This document shows, one piece after another, positions 48,993-61,232 of a stretch of 64,000 bases of DNA (its first letter is position 1; each line of letters starts with the position of its first letter). Source of the stretch: Amylostereum areolatum (taxonomy: Eukaryota > Basidiomycota > Agaricomycetes > Russulales > Stereaceae); the NCBI GenBank assembly GCA_012932865.1, contig SAXG01000002.1:248001-312000 (forward strand), read 5' to 3'. Position numbers and translations under genes: made by a program. The notes beneath the pieces were generated by a model that was given only the letters and a program-made list of their open reading frames with translations, made no database searches and was not told the DNA's origin.

Positions 48993-50201
48993 TTGGATGA
49001 TGAGGAGAAGAGGCGGAGGGGGGTGAAGGGGGCCGCGGGGGGTAGAGGCAAGGGAGGACAAGGGCGGGAGAGAGCCCGAGCTGAATTGATCCCAGCCTCA
49101 CCTCGCCCTCTTTCGTTATGTAATCAGCAACTCTAACGGCCTCGTCCGTTTCCAGAACCAGGAAAAAAGGGATTGCGATATATATCACATAACTTATGTG
49201 TTATACCAATTCTATGTTCTACAACATCCAGAATATTACTTCCTTCAGCTCCGTGACATCCAGGGGTCCGCAGCAGGTATTCTCCGTCAGTCTGTTCTCT
49301 TCCTAAGAAATTCGTGCAAACGATGTTCGTAAGAAATACATCCCCTCTCTTGCTGCCTTCCGTGCTGTTATCGCGCCCAAACCGCATGGTTCCCGTAGCC
49401 GTGGGAACCCAACAGATGCACGTGACGATCAACAGAAAAGTTCGACTTCGTGAAAATCACTCCTTCGTCTCTCCGTCTCCCTTTCCCCCATCTTCTCTTC
49501 CAAGTTCCTCAAGGCTCCGTTGCACAAGTCTTTCATGTCCCGGCAACCGTCTTCCCCGTCCTCCACCGCAAAGCTGCTATATGTTGCCCTTCAGGTGCGT
49601 GCTTATCTATACTGCCTCACTCGTGTTGTTCACGGTGGCGCAGGCACACGATGACGAGCATGCTGGGCTGAGCTGTCTGCTGGCACGTGTCATTCCATTG
49701 TTACTGTTACTGCCTCATAAGCTTAATGTGTGTGCAGATGTCCTTCATCATGTCGGCAGTTAATATGGTATGTCCACCACCGTTGTTTGTGGCATCATCT
49801 TACTCACAATTGTTGTAGATTCACGGACGTGTCAAAGTGGGTTGAACAATGTCTAGGTTCGTAGTGTGATAGAGTACATGTTTTAATAGTGTGAATACAA
49901 TGTTTTTGCATCCCATGCTCCTATATTCATAAGTGCTGAGCTGAGGAAGGAATGGGGGGATCTGGAGGGAAAATGGGGGTAAGAATGATGGTGGTGATTG
50001 GCCAACCGAGAGATCAGCGGAGCGTGATGGGACAGGCACGGCCCCCCCCGACAGTAAGAAATTCATACGAAACAGCTGATGTCTCAAGCTTCTAAGGCGC
50101 GGCAAGTGGTAATTCCATACGAGCGAGCTAAGAAATTCCTATGAGCAGGATTTGGACGAATTTCTTACGGAACCTGACTGGCTGTGTACAACATCCAGAT
50201 C
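48993..50201. other. Intergenic: Ras GEF promoter and EFL1 3' flank
   Basis: About 1.2 kb. A plus-strand open frame at 49314-49763 and an overlapping one at 49450-49671 contain hydrophobic stretches (LLPFRCVLIYTASLVLFTVA in part), but no family is recognised and splice modelling is inconclusive. I do not call a gene. Confidence 0.5.
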
Positions 50202-53200
50202 TTACTTCTTCAGCGTCCGTTGCTTCTCTCCCTGTTCCACTATCTTACGATTAACGAACATCCCCTTTCGGTTCCGCACGCCGTCCATGTACCCTTTCGC
50301 CACATTCGACCGGTCCGCTTTCTCCCCCAAATCCTCCAGCTCTTCCTCCGTCGTCGGCACCCAGAAAGGATCCTCGTCCAACATCTCGTACCTGTTCATG
50401 TTAGACTTTCGTTTCGGGTCCCTGGCACAACAGCCTACTTACCCGCTGAACACCAGCTTGAGGACTAGCCGCTCCAGACGTCCGTTTCCGGATATCTGTA
50501 GATCACTTCATTAACGCGCCCACACGCATGCGCTAGGCCGCGATCCACATACCGTCTGCGAATCCAAAGCTTTCCACCACCGGAAGCAAGGCACGCACCG
50601 TAAAGAAAGATGTGCCTTCCTTCATCTCCTCGGCCACCACCCTCCCACGACGCTTAGCCACCACCCCATAGACCTTCCCAAGAACATCAGCTGTAAACCA
50701 GCGATCAGCGCGTCGCCTTAGCCACACACACACACCCCGCGCAAAGGAACTCACTCGACGCCTGGATGTCGCACGAGTACATCGCAAGCTTCAGCCGCGG
50801 TGACCAGTCCAGCAATCCGTTTCGACAGGCATCTCTCACAGCGGAAATGACCGACCCCGTAATTTGTGACATCCGATTTTGTTCTGTGCCCTCATCAGCA
50901 AACACAAGGTGAAACAACAGGCACCATGACACATACCTATCTCTTTATCCAACCCATCCTTGTCAACCTCCACACGTTCGACGAAGAACGCCATCCCTTC
51001 CATGGGTTCCGCACAAAGAGGTCCATGGAATGTCGCGATTTGGAAACCAGTCTCGATATTCCCATCGAAAATCCCTGACGACCGATCCTTTGCCTGATCC
51101 GCTTCCTTCGAGCGGTCCAGTCGCTGCTTCATACTTCACAGCCGCATCAGCATGGACTACTTGTCGCGGCAAGTTCAAAGCGGCACACGTACGAGTTCAG
51201 TGTCCCATCTTTGCGGGCATCAATCAGCAAGCATTCCCCTGCGCCCTGCGGTCCAAACGCCCAAATGGCATCAACAACGCTCGCCCACTCTGAGCCCACT
51301 GCTTTACAACAGTCCACCAACGCGTCCCAAAAGTTGTCCGTTCGAACCGTGGGGACACGGATGATATCTCCCGTGGCGGCAGCTAATTCCGCTTCATCAA
51401 CGTCATCTCCTTGCGCCCCGTCAGCGGCGGCGCGTTCCGATTGCAATCGCTTGAGGATCGTGAGATTACTACGCAGAAACTCGACGATTGGTCCAGGAAG
51501 AGGGGCCGCCCGGATGGTGAAGGTCACGAGGTTTTGCGAACTTGCACCTTGGATCGTACCACGGACAGCACCAGGTGTCTTCGGTGGAGCCATATCTACG
51601 GAACAATGAAAGACCATGAAGGACGAAAGGTCTTTGAAATCCTACCAGGAGCTTTTACAGCGGTTTCACGAAAAGGAACAATAGGTTTCGACGAGTGTAT
51701 TTCCACTTTGGCGAAACGTTCACGAAGATCCTTCAAACAGCGCTGGATCCAACGTCAGCCTCTCGTAGGTTCGTCCATATGTCACACCACCTGCCTCCAA
51801 GTGTAGCTCTCCTGCAGTCAGGATGACATGTTCCCCCGTGGATTGCTGGAATGTTTCCGCACATGGGTCGGCTTGGCTGAGGAGTTTCATTCCCCGAATG
51901 AGTTTTGGCATATCCGCAGGGAACGCGGGTTCCAACGCAACTCGAACGATGGGAGGAGCCTGTGGGAAAGTCAGCCAGAGTGTGACCGATACGAATAGAC
52001 ACCAACCTGTCGATTCACTCCACCAAGATTGAGTATCCACTCCCCACTGGTTTCATCTTGCGCTCCAGCTGCTCGCGGTGAACATATCGTTGCACTGCGC
52101 CACACTTTCCCCTCGAGACCTTTGATGGCGAACACGTTTCCGGCGCTGACACTGTCCACGGCCACTAGATCCCGCCCCATCATAGTGTACAATGCTTCCA
52201 CTGTAGATAAGATTGCATACGCTTTATTCCGCGGATGGTCGGGTCCCAGGGAGTTATCGTACTTAGGAAGAGCCGCCATCCACAGTACTCCCAACGCGAA
52301 GAACGCCCGAGTACAATCGCGCAAAGCCCAGAAGCGCCTCGCCTTCTTCCTTGAGGTCGGCAGGAGCCTCCGACATTTTATCCGCTAGTCCAGAAGGTGT
52401 GGCAAGGGGGGCTTCTGTAGGTTCTGGAGCCTGTTCGTCCTCTTGCGCCTTCAGTCGCGCTTCCTTCGCCTCCCGTGCTCGAGCGCGCATCTCGTCCGCG
52501 TTGAGCGGACGCTTCTTGTTTTCGGGAAGTTGTCCCTCCGGAACCGCGAACATTTTGCTCACGTAGGCGACCACACATGCGTCGTCCGAGGCGTCGCAAG
52601 AGTATAGATCTTGCTCTAGCTTGGTTTTCGGTGCAATGGTCGACTCGTAGAGGTCGGGGTGTAACATTTTTGGGATACGAGTGCGCTGCGCCACACGAGG
52701 AGACGGTACGATATCGATGATAGCCTGGATGATGGAGGTGGAAAGAGGAAGCCATTGGGTGAAGATCAAGGACAGAAGGTTTTGAGTGTCTTTTGATTTT
52801 AAATCTCGAGGGAGGATTTTGAGGTTCAGTGCAGCGACAATCTTCGTGACCTTGTCCGGGTTTCTACAAGTCATCAAGAGGTCAGCACAAGCCCAAGATA
52901 TGGAGATATCATCCTTACGGGTTGATTAGAACGGCGTCGTATATGGCCCATATATTCTCCAGTACAAATTGAACGAACAGAGGTTTCAACGATCGTCCCC
53001 GTAGGTGCTTGTAGCTGATAACGCGCTTAGTCTTCGGATCCAAGTAAAAATCCCCCCAAAGGACCCTCCGAAGATTGGCCTCCTTGATCCCAAGCTTGAC
53101 TGCAAAGATTTGAGCAAACCGACCAATACGGAAGCCCCAGCCTCCGAGTGCCGATGCGAAAACGACGTTCCCTCGCTCGGGTGCGAAATAGATATCTTCG

Positions 53201-53976
53201 TCATCCTTTTCCTGGAAATCCTCCGAGGCATTGTTCAGGATGGCGTCGGCCTGCTCGGCGATGCTTTCCTTTTTGTTGGCCAGACGACGTTCGCGTTCTT
53301 CTCTCCACCGCAAGTCATCTTCCATGCGTTCTCCGGCGAAGAATCCACCCATGACCGCGTTGGCTTGCTCGATGAGCTGCGCAAGGTGGTGGTACGCCTC
53401 TGTGGGTGACATTTTTAGCTCAGTTACGAGACGGTCAAGTTTGTTGATAACGAGAATGGGGCGCAAGCGATCTGCCCAGGCCTGGCGAAGGACTGACACA
53501 GTCTACGGAAAGAATGAACATCTGTTCGGAGAAAGGAAGGACAATACACACCTGCGACGATACTCCTTCAACTACGTCGACAAGTACTAATGCTCCGTCG
53601 ACGAGACGAGATGCCGTCGAAACCTCGCTGGAGAAGTCAACGTGCCCCGGGGTGTCGATCATGTTCACAGCATAAGTTCTGGGAGTGCTGCCTAGCGGGT
53701 CTGTCAAACCGCTTGGCCAACGATCGTGCTTGAGCACGTACCTCCATCGGGGTTTCTTTCCATCACCTTGAATCGAAGAGAGACAGCGCTGCTCTCCATG
53801 GTGATACCGCGCTCTTGCTCATCCTCTCTGCTGTCCAAGTAGCGCATCTTCCCGGCCATCCTTGCGGAGATGATGTTGTTTGCGGCGAGTAAGGCGTCCA
53901 TGAGCGTTGTCTTGCCGTGATCGACATGACCGATCGTGGTGACGACACGAATATCGGATGCATCTTGGTTATCCAT
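50202..53976 (-). CDS. EFL1: EFL1/RIA1, elongation-factor-2-like GTPase for 60S ribosome maturation
   Basis: Cytoplasmic GTPase that works with Sdo1/SBDS to evict Tif6/eIF6 from pre-60S subunits. The start [20 protein letters not shown] carries G1 GHVDHGKT, then [13 protein letters not shown]3 [13 protein letters not shown]4 [12 protein letters not shown], the EFL1-specific acidic insert, [15 protein letters not shown] and [12 protein letters not shown]. Later come [53 protein letters not shown] and the C-terminal [20 protein letters not shown] and [20 protein letters not shown]. Ten or so introns; the one after HLE uses a GC donor. A +1 break at the CC of 52280-52281 separates LRVGSTV from [13 protein letters not shown]. 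About 1,060 aa, full length for the family. Confidence 0.93.
51744..51794 (-). other. GC-AG intron in EFL1
   Basis: The donor reads TTGGAG|gcaggt and the acceptor gatccag. Splicing gives [17 protein letters not shown], the conserved EF2-family sequence. Using the GT four bases on (GCAG|gtggtg) would lead to a stop after nine codons. Confidence 0.7.
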
Positions 53977-54168
53977 GGTGGATGTCGAGAGCGAAGGAGT
54001 ATGTGACCATGACGCATTGGAAGGACGCGCCCGTTGCGGCGTCGCCGGTGCCGCAAAAAACCAGTCAGTTTGTTCGGACCGATCGCCCCCGCGTTTTGTC
54101 TTCCTTCATCTCATCTCCCAGGCCTCCATCTCAACACCAACCTGTTAATATAGTTTGCATACGCAAGA
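53977..54168. promoter_or_regulatory. Bidirectional promoter between EFL1 and a methyltransferase gene
   Basis: 192 bp between divergent start codons. AT-rich GTTAATATAGTTTGCATA lies ~20 bp upstream of the plus-strand ATG. No other motif stands out. Confidence 0.5.
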
Positions 54169-55411
54169 ATGTCTCGCGGAGATCGCACTGGTACATCGGG
54201 AATTCTTCTCTCCTCGATGAGAAGCAACTATGCTGAACATGGCGTCGACGATGCACGTCTCCCTCTTCGTTGTGCGAATTTTTGTCGATAAACTCGGATC
54301 CCTATAGTACTACAAAAAAGTAGGTGCTACATACCGCAATCCGCACTATCCAGGAGTACGTCAGTGCCTTTTTGCATGGTTCACGACGTGCGTCACTCCT
54401 ACCACCGTCATTGTTTCTACACTGAAAGACGCAGGTAGATGGTGGAAGAACGAGCACGAAGGCTTCGCAAGCGAAGGCCCTGTTATATTTGACATGGCAT
54501 GCGGTGCGTTCCGCTCTCCCTTCATCTTGTTTATTATATTTGATACTGTGGCTTTATGTGATTTTGTCAGGCAGGTAAGCGAGAAAGTTGTCCCAGCGAA
54601 GCGGCCCTCACTGTGCTATAGTGGAGAGGCTATCATCGCTCTTCAAGACTGGTGGACGCGCGCGATTACTCCCCCAAAGCCCATCCCTGCAACTTCAGCC
54701 TCGGGGTTACCTCTACCTCGCCGACAAGTGGCACATCTGAATCTCCCTGGTCTTGGTCCCGGCACTCCTCGACCTCGAGTGTTTGCCGCCGATCCGGTGA
54801 GCTTCGATCTCGTTGAACTGCAAATTAATTCTCACGGAATCCATTCTTGCTCCAGTACACGGCAGAGGCTTACCAGTCTCGAGTCTCGCTTCCATGTTCT
54901 CCCTTATCCTTCCGCGATGTCGCCGGAGGTGCCCTCCCGAACACACTCTGCACGCTCCCGCTGCCTAGCTCAGACTACCGAGAGGGATTTTCCCGTCCTG
55001 ACTCGCAAGCCACACACGCAAATACCCCTCCAGAATCAATCGATATTGTACTTTGTTCATTCGCACTCCACCTCGTAGAATCGCCGTCGGAATTATTCGC
55101 TTTGCTCTGGGAACTTAGTACCAAATGCCGGTGGTTGATCGTTCTGGAACCACACAAGAAACCTGAGGTGAGGTGTTCTCTTTCTGTCAGCAGAAGATAT
55201 ATCATTCTCACCGCATGCAATAAGATCAAGGATGGATGGGGCTGGACCAAGTGGGATGTTAAAAGCTGGTCTGCATGTCGGATGGCAGAAACGCAAGGGG
55301 AATATCTTTATGATAGGTGAATGCCGAAACTGCTTTGCTATTCGCCACTTCCTAGCTGACTTTCAAGCAAGGGTCCACTGTCGCGTCTATAGGAGTCTGA
55401 ATCTGTCGTGA
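54169..55411 (+). CDS. Conserved SAM-dependent methyltransferase with a 4-nt micro-exon
   Basis: Starts MSRGDRTGTSGILLSSMRSN, then YAEHGVDD-YYKKVGATYRN (the join uses a GC donor), PHYPGVRQCLF, RWWKNEHEGFASEGPVIFDM and motif I ACGSGEA. Motif I is assembled from three exons: ...GCATGCG, the 4-nt exon GCAG (54571-54574), and TGGAGAGGCT.... It continues FADPYTAEAYQSRV-type sequence, ESIDIVLCSFALHLVE (motif of the Methyltransf_11 type), ELFALLWELSTKCRWLIVLE, IKDGWGWTKWDVKSWSACRM and a last exon VHCRVYRSLNLS with its stop at 55409-55411. About 290 aa. Widespread in basidiomycetes as an uncharacterised methyltransferase; substrate unknown. Paired head-to-head with EFL1. Confidence 0.82.
54253..54308 (+). 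other. GC-AG intron in the methyltransferase gene
   Basis: The donor reads GTCGACGAT|gcacgt and the acceptor ccctatag, joining HGVDD directly to YYKKVG in frame. The nearby GT donor (GCAC|gtctcc) leaves the wrong phase. Confidence 0.6.
54571..54574 (+). other. Predicted 4-nt micro-exon (GCAG)
   Basis: Preceded by a good acceptor (gattttgtcag) and followed by a consensus donor (gtaagc). Including GCAG joins ACG to GSGE and restores the SAM-binding motif I; skipping it shifts the frame. Flanking introns are ~67 and ~47 nt, normal for the window. Confidence 0.7.
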
Positions 55412-55889
55412 ATCGCATGGGTGTGCTGCCCTCGGCACCGACACATACAATAACGGGTTTCTACCTGTCACGCCCCGTAGGTAACTCTTCGACAGACATC
55501 AATACTCCGACATGAGTCGGTATATCAAGTGGGGTGATGATTCTATGATTAAGCGTGAACTTTTACCTTTTCTTTAACTCTCAGAGTCTCAGCAAGCTTT
55601 TCCGCCCTTGACGCGATCACGTGGCCGTTCCGTTTATTCAATATTCAATTGCTGGGCCGTATAGTCTGGTATACCTACGTATAAGTCTAGATGTGAATGC
55701 AGTGTTTCTCCTCGTTAGTACTCCCAAAAACTCGACACGAGGAAAGAGGTGACATGTGACATATAGTACTCGAATAAAGCGGGCAGCCATCCATGGCCTA
55801 TGGGGAAGCAGGCCTCGGCGAATTCCGACCTCCAGTCTTCGGCCTATGTAACGATCTGTAAATCTCGTCAGACTTGCCACTATATTCTC
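55412..55889. other. Intergenic, ~480 bp
   Basis: Between two plus-strand genes: 3' flank of the methyltransferase and promoter of the ZNHIT1-like gene. No feature recognised. Confidence 0.55.
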
Positions 55890-56570
55890 ATGGCTCCTCG
55901 TCGTCACCAGCGTACGCCAACGCGCTCGTTATTTTCTTCCATCTCGACTCACCTCCGCCTAAGCTACGCGACAAGCACAGGTATCCGCACACCCACTGGA
56001 CACTGAGATCATCGCAAAGCGCACGAAGCGACATCTAGACGAACTCGAGGTACAAATCTAAAGCAGAGGTACTTCATTCTCACTAAATCAGCTACTTCGC
56101 AGCGATCCAACTATGCGGAACCTTCGGGCTCCAGCCTCGGAATGGAGGACGGGGACGAGGACGAGGGTGGCGGCAAGAGCACCAAGGGGCGCGCACGACA
56201 GACCATATCCGATAAACGAATGGCTTCTATACCTGGCGCAAAGAAAAAGAAGTCCACGATGAATGTGCGCTCAGCCGTGCTGTATAGGAAGAACCTGGCG
56301 ACGCTCATCGACCAGTCGGTACGTGGGGTCCAACACGGCTTTCTTATGGGTTGCCTGAGTCATCTTTACCAGGGCATCTCTACGTTACCACCGCACATAC
56401 CTACATATCTCACAGCGGCAGCGGCACCTCCGAAAGAATCGCCGCGGATTCTGTGCAGCGTGTGCGGGTATTGGGGAAGCTACAAATGCATGAAATGTGC
56501 TTTGCCGTATTGCGAACTCAAATGTCGGGCTGTTCACGATGAAACACGGTGCGAAAGGCGGATAATATGA
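55890..56570 (+). CDS. VPS71: ZNHIT1/Vps71-like HIT zinc-finger protein (SWR1 complex subunit)
   Basis: Subunit of the SWR1 complex that deposits histone H2A.Z. The C-terminal zf-HIT is diagnostic: ILCSVCGYWGSYKCMKCALP then YCELKCRAVHDETRCERRII, with paired CxxC sites and the closing H/C residues. Upstream are AHPLDTEIIAKRTKRHLDEL, an acidic linker (MEDGDEDEGGGKS) and the basic block KRMASIPGAKKKKSTMNVRS, AVLYRKNLATLIDQS. Four exons. The first exon (MAPRRH...) and the second meet one base out of phase; trimming the CC at 55907-55908 would close it, so this is probably another +1 error. Family assignment is firm; the precise first exon is not. Confidence 0.85.
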
Positions 56571-57128
56571 TGAAATCACTGTACTCGGTAGGTGGATCAG
56601 GCTGGGTCTTCCAAGTCAGGCAACTGAAATACGTGTGCTTTCAGATTCGCATGTATGTACTGTATCAATATGCTGCACTGTTTGTTTTTGACCACTCAGA
56701 CTGAAGCTCCTTCCACCGTCACCCTGAGGTTCTATTTCGCCCTGTGCTGTGTACTACTTAGCTCTCCCAGCCGTCGGCGAATGAGAATCTCAATCGGTAA
56801 CCCAGATTGAGCATAAAGTACTTCATCTTGCAAGCTGCTTCTGGACGCCGCGACAACCAACCGGCAAGCACCGCGACCCTACTTCTCGGACGACGTTTTT
56901 GAGGTTGCTTGAAGGAGGACTATTTCACGCTCCCTGCATGTTTCAACTTCCCTGGCTGTTCCATTTGAGTATACAATTCTGCACAGGCTTGCGAACGAGA
57001 TGGGTCGGCTGGACTTGCGGCTGGCGGGGAAGCAGCCGATTAGAACAGACAGAGAACACCACCGTAAACAATACCGTACACCCTCCTAGGTAGCAACAAT
57101 ATTGGATACATAACCCTAAGAAAGACAA
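56571..57128. other. Intergenic between convergent ZNHIT1-like and GH105-like genes
   Basis: 558 bp of 3' flanking sequence with no recognisable gene or repeat. Confidence 0.6.
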
Positions 57129-58614
57129 CTACGCGGAATATGCCCTTCTCTCGAGCGCGGTTCCCTCCGCCGCCGCGCCCGTTGCATTCCACGCCGTCCG
57201 CGCCGCCTCAAGTAACATCACGAACGACTGCCCTTCTGGGCTGTGCGCGCCCGTCGCGCTCGGGACGTCGAACAGCATTGGGTCGACCGTATTTTGAAGC
57301 CATCCGTCCGTATCGACACTCGCCTGGATGAGCGCATACGCAGCTTCCGCTGCAGGGATGTGCGTGGTGGTGTTAGTGAGTACCGCGTGTCGGTACGAGG
57401 CGGCCGCGAGGAGGGCTGTTGAGGAGGTGTCGGCGAATGTGGCCGGGGGCGTTTGGTCGATGTAGTTGAGAAGCGTGCCGTTGGTGAGCTGTAAGAATCG
57501 CAATATGTAAGTAAGGGAAACAGATGCGGAGAAGAACGGAAAATGCGCACCTGGTGCGCCCACACTCCCGCCAAGATCTCGCCAACCCACTCGGTCAAGT
57601 TACCTCTTTCCCACGTGAGCTCTGCGCTCGACGCGGATGCATTCATGCTCGCGATCACGCGTAACATTCCCGCCGCCGCCCACCCGTTGCCCGTGCCCCA
57701 GTGGTTGGTATCTTGCCAAGTGCCGAGCGCGACGTGCCGCCAGAGCCCGGCATCCGCGTCGTACAGCGCGTCACGGTAGAGTGATATCTGCTCGTAGGCG
57801 GTGCGTAGGAGCGTGACGTTGTTTTGGAGCGCGCCGTAGTAGGCGATGAAAGGAGGGGCCATATAGATGAAATCGGCCCTAGAGGAATCATGGTTAGCAT
57901 GCTTTTAGAAGGTAGACGAGCATCGAAAGGAGAACGGACCAGAGCTGGACTTCGTCCGCGCGGTGCGAGATGGCGCCTGAAGGAGCACGTGGCGCATCAT
58001 TGAGAATGTATTCTAGTTGCTCGGTAGCGGCGCTCGCGTAGGCGGGCTCGGACAAAGTCCAGTTAGCGAAGAGAACGGCGGGCCCAATGCCTAGGGATAG
58101 AATGTAAAGGGAGAAGATAAACCCAAGAAAATGAACATACTGGCAGGGTCGCCGACGGCGCCATCGCCTGCTATGAGGACCCGGGAAGACGATGGTTTTT
58201 CAGAGACAGTACTGTTAAGACGTCAGCATTTTCCTGCAGAAAACGAAGGGATTGTCGTACGTATTGGCGATCCTGAGGACATCCGTGGGTTCCGAGACGT
58301 TGAGCCTGTTCGTGGGTAGGACGGGCGGAACGGAGTTGTTGCCGAATATCGCGTATGCGGGATGCTCCAGCTCGAGTAACGCCTCTGCCAGGGTACCGAC
58401 TTCCCAACTGCCAAATGTTAAGGATTAGATTTGAACCCTTAGACGACGAGACAAAGGACGCGCACCTGCGGTCGGAGATGGCCACCGCGTTGTCGCGCAC
58501 CAGAGTCAGGTTCACCAGTGGGGTGAACTTGGTGAGTATAGGGAGGTACACCGCCGTCGCGGTCTGAAGATAGACGAGCACAAGTGGGAGCACGGCAGAC
58601 CACATGGTGGACAT
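57129..58614 (-). CDS. Secreted GH105-like six-hairpin glycosidase (unsaturated rhamnogalacturonyl hydrolase type)
   Basis: Predicted extracellular (alpha/alpha)6 hydrolase. The ATG at 58614 opens a hydrophobic signal peptide (MSTMWSAVLPLVLVYLQTAT). Six exons splice in frame: SWEVGTLAEALLELEHPAYA, LNVSEPTDVLRIANT, SSRVLIAGDGAVGDPAS, IGPAVLFANWTLSEPAYASA, ISHRADEVQLW-ADFIYMAPP, the signature DTNHWGTGNGWAAAGMLRVI, and FADTSSTALLAAASYRHAVL. The last part (GAHSPEGQSFVMLLEAARTA) precedes the stop at 57129. The GNGW box and the repeated Trp/Asp pattern are typical of the family. No frame break. Substrate (pectin-derived unsaturated sugars) is inferred from the family only. Confidence 0.8.
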
Positions 58615-59852
58615 GGGAAGGATGAAGGCAAGCTGCGACCCAAAGATTCACCTTCCCCCCGCAACAGGGTATATATAACGCGCAGGGCTGGGCAATGACG
58701 CGGATAAAGCCTGTGGATGGAAGCAAGATGGAAGGGCCAGGCGTTCAGTCAGAAACCAAGGTGTGTTCCTTGCGGGCGCGGCGGCAACCCAGATGTCGAT
58801 CTCACGCGAAGTTTGAGCTTCCCTATCCAGTTTTCTGAATGGGAAGTGGCGCTGAATGGGGGCAGATTGAACGATCGCCGATATCTTTGATGAAGTTCGA
58901 CGATTGACTGTGCGTCCGCCTGTGTCCGCGCAGCAGCCAGCAGGTGCAGATGCCGAGATGGTCGTCGAGCGTCGCTTGTAGCTGTTACTACTTACAGCTT
59001 GAAGCCATAACATCCTGGGACGATCTCTGTGCTGTTCATCCGCGAGAGGGTATTTGGCGGAAACCCTCGTGTTTCTATGGATTCAGAGGTCGGAAGATGC
59101 GGTGATCGGGTATGATGGTACCGAGCACAAAAACAGGGTACTTGGACAGGTCATGATGGACAGAATGAATGACTTCCGGCAGGTGGAAAGGTCGCGCGGG
59201 CATACGGAGGAGGGGGTCGATAAGAGGGCCGCAGAAGGGGAGCGTGGCTTGAGATGAAGCGCAGAAAAAAGGGTGCCAGGGGGAGGAACCTGAATGGACG
59301 ACTCGGGGGATTCTCGGATTTCCAATGACCGCGGAACGAGGTCTTCTTGTGCCCGGGCTCCCAGGTCGGCACTCAATCGCCTGTATAGCTTGTTGAACAG
59401 CTGGGTGTATGCGCGTGCGGGATTGGAGCACGCGGTGTTGCCCTGGCGTTTATACTGAGTAGACAAGGTCGTCGGAGCTGGTCACAGACCTAGCCAGCTT
59501 ATCGCTGACATGGCCAGGATGCGTACAAGATGCGAAGGGTTCGCACGCGGTGCCATCTGCAGGTGCCATGAGGTGCCATGGTCAAGAGCCTGAGCAAACG
59601 CTGAGCCCAAACTCGGAAGATCCCGATACCAGAGGCGGCCCGCACAGGCCCATACCTGCACATTGCACGTTGCCTCTGGCACTGTGTGCCGCTTCACTGA
59701 CACTGACCGGACAGGCATGGTCGTTGTCTGCAGGTTTCAACATCCACGTCCTTTACCCTTCCTGCCAGCCGTCGTCGCGCCACTCATTGATTTTTTCAGG
59801 TACAAACTAAAACCAGACGCACTTAGACACCCGGCCGTTCTCAAAGGTAGAC
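58615..59852. promoter_or_regulatory. Divergent intergenic region between GH105-like and ABHD12-like genes
   Basis: About 1.24 kb containing both promoters. It holds a small direct repeat GGTGCCAT (three copies at ~59550-59580). Open frames here look like chance. Confidence 0.5.
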
Positions 59853-61232
59853 ATGCCTGGCGAACCCCACCCCAACAACGGCTTTCTCAAGCGTGCACAT
59901 ACTTTGATGATCGTTTTTGGTGGCATATATGCAGCCATAGTAGTTCTGCTTACGCTTCCAGGCCCACAACGACAGTGCGTTTTGCCTTTTCTCCTGCTGT
60001 AGACCCGCTTATCATTCTCCGCCCATAGTGCTATATACTGCCATGCTCTCCGCTTCCCACTCTGGGCAAGATATGACCTTCCAGAAAAATACGGCATTGC
60101 CCGTACGTCGGCATTCTCTTTCGCTCTTCCTCGAGCTCACCCTTCCCAGCGTTCAAAACGACGGACGTGCGCATATATACAGCCGACAACGAGACACTCG
60201 GCGCATGGTTCACGCTCCCTGAACAACTCTACTACAGCCAACCTCGCCACACACCGCTCGACACGTCTATCGACTCCTCTGTACTCCGAGATGCCCTCCG
60301 TACCCATCAAACAGTGCTCTACCTGCACGGCAACGCAGGCACACGCGCGATTTCGACACGAATCGAGTACTACCAGATGTACTCCTCGCGTCTTAGTGCC
60401 AACGTGCTCGCTCCAGACTACCGCGGGTTTGCGGATTCGACGGGCACGCCGAGCGAGGCGGGGTTAATCGAAGATGCGCGGGCTGCGTTCAAGTGGCTCA
60501 CCGACCGTGGCGCGAACCCGAGCGACATCTTGGTCGTCGGCATCAGTCTTGGAACAGGTGTCGCTGTGCAGCTCGTTCACGGACTGGAACAGGAAGGGGT
60601 CACACCCAAGGGACTGGTGTTGCTTGCGCCTTTCAGCGGTATTGCAGCGCTGCTAGACACATACTACATTTTGGGCCTGGTGCCATTGATGGCACCGCTG
60701 AAGACGTTCCCATTTGTCGGCGGTGCGTGTCTCTGATACGAATATCAACACACCGAAGCTGAAGCTGACGGTGTTGCAGATGCCGTAAAATGGTTCCTCC
60801 AACACCAATTCGATTCTTTGGCAAAGATCACGGTATGTTCTGACTCGCTCATACGAGTTACACGCAGGGAAGTTGACTGCATCGCGTCCGTAGGAACTAC
60901 GGGTGCCGGTGCTTATCGCGCACGCGGAGGACGACTGGGACATACCGATGAAGCATTCGGAGATGCTGTTCGAGGCGTTCTTGGGCGACAACCTACCTTC
61001 GATCACGAAAGTGGAGGGGACGGAGGCTCAACTGGAGGTTCTGCGAGCGCGGGTGAAGGCGCGGGAGACACTGGTGGAGACGACGGAGCTGGAGCGGGTA
61101 GGACGGGCGGAAACGTACGTACGGCAGCAAGGCGGGCGTATTGTGTGGGTCCGGACGCACTGGGGAGGGCACAACAGGGTAGGGTTGCAGGAGGGGCTTG
61201 TGGATTATATGGCGGGAGTATTCTATAACTGA
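59853..61232 (+). CDS. ABHD12-like alpha/beta hydrolase (lysophospholipase / monoacylglycerol lipase type)
   Basis: Membrane-anchored serine hydrolase. The ATG at 59853 begins MPGEPHPNNGFLKRAHTLMI and runs into one membrane helix (VFGGIYAAIVVLLTLPG). After two introns come FPLWARYDLPEKYGIAPFKT, LGAWFTLPEQLYYSQPRH, the oxyanion region VLYLHGNAGTRA, LAPDYRGFADSTGTP, the nucleophile elbow GISLGTG, LAPFSGIAALLD, the acid residue in VLIAHAEDDWDIP and the catalytic His in RTHWGGHNRVGL. About 370 aa; the last exons join ...SLAKIT to VPVLIAHA near 60900. No frame break. Substrate unknown; the family acts on lysophosphatidylserine or monoacylglycerol in animals. Confidence 0.86.

Noticed and set aside
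49314..49763. Hydrophobic plus-strand frame, possible small secreted protein
   Set aside because: No family match, the alternative start is GTG, and splice variants give unrelated C-termini.
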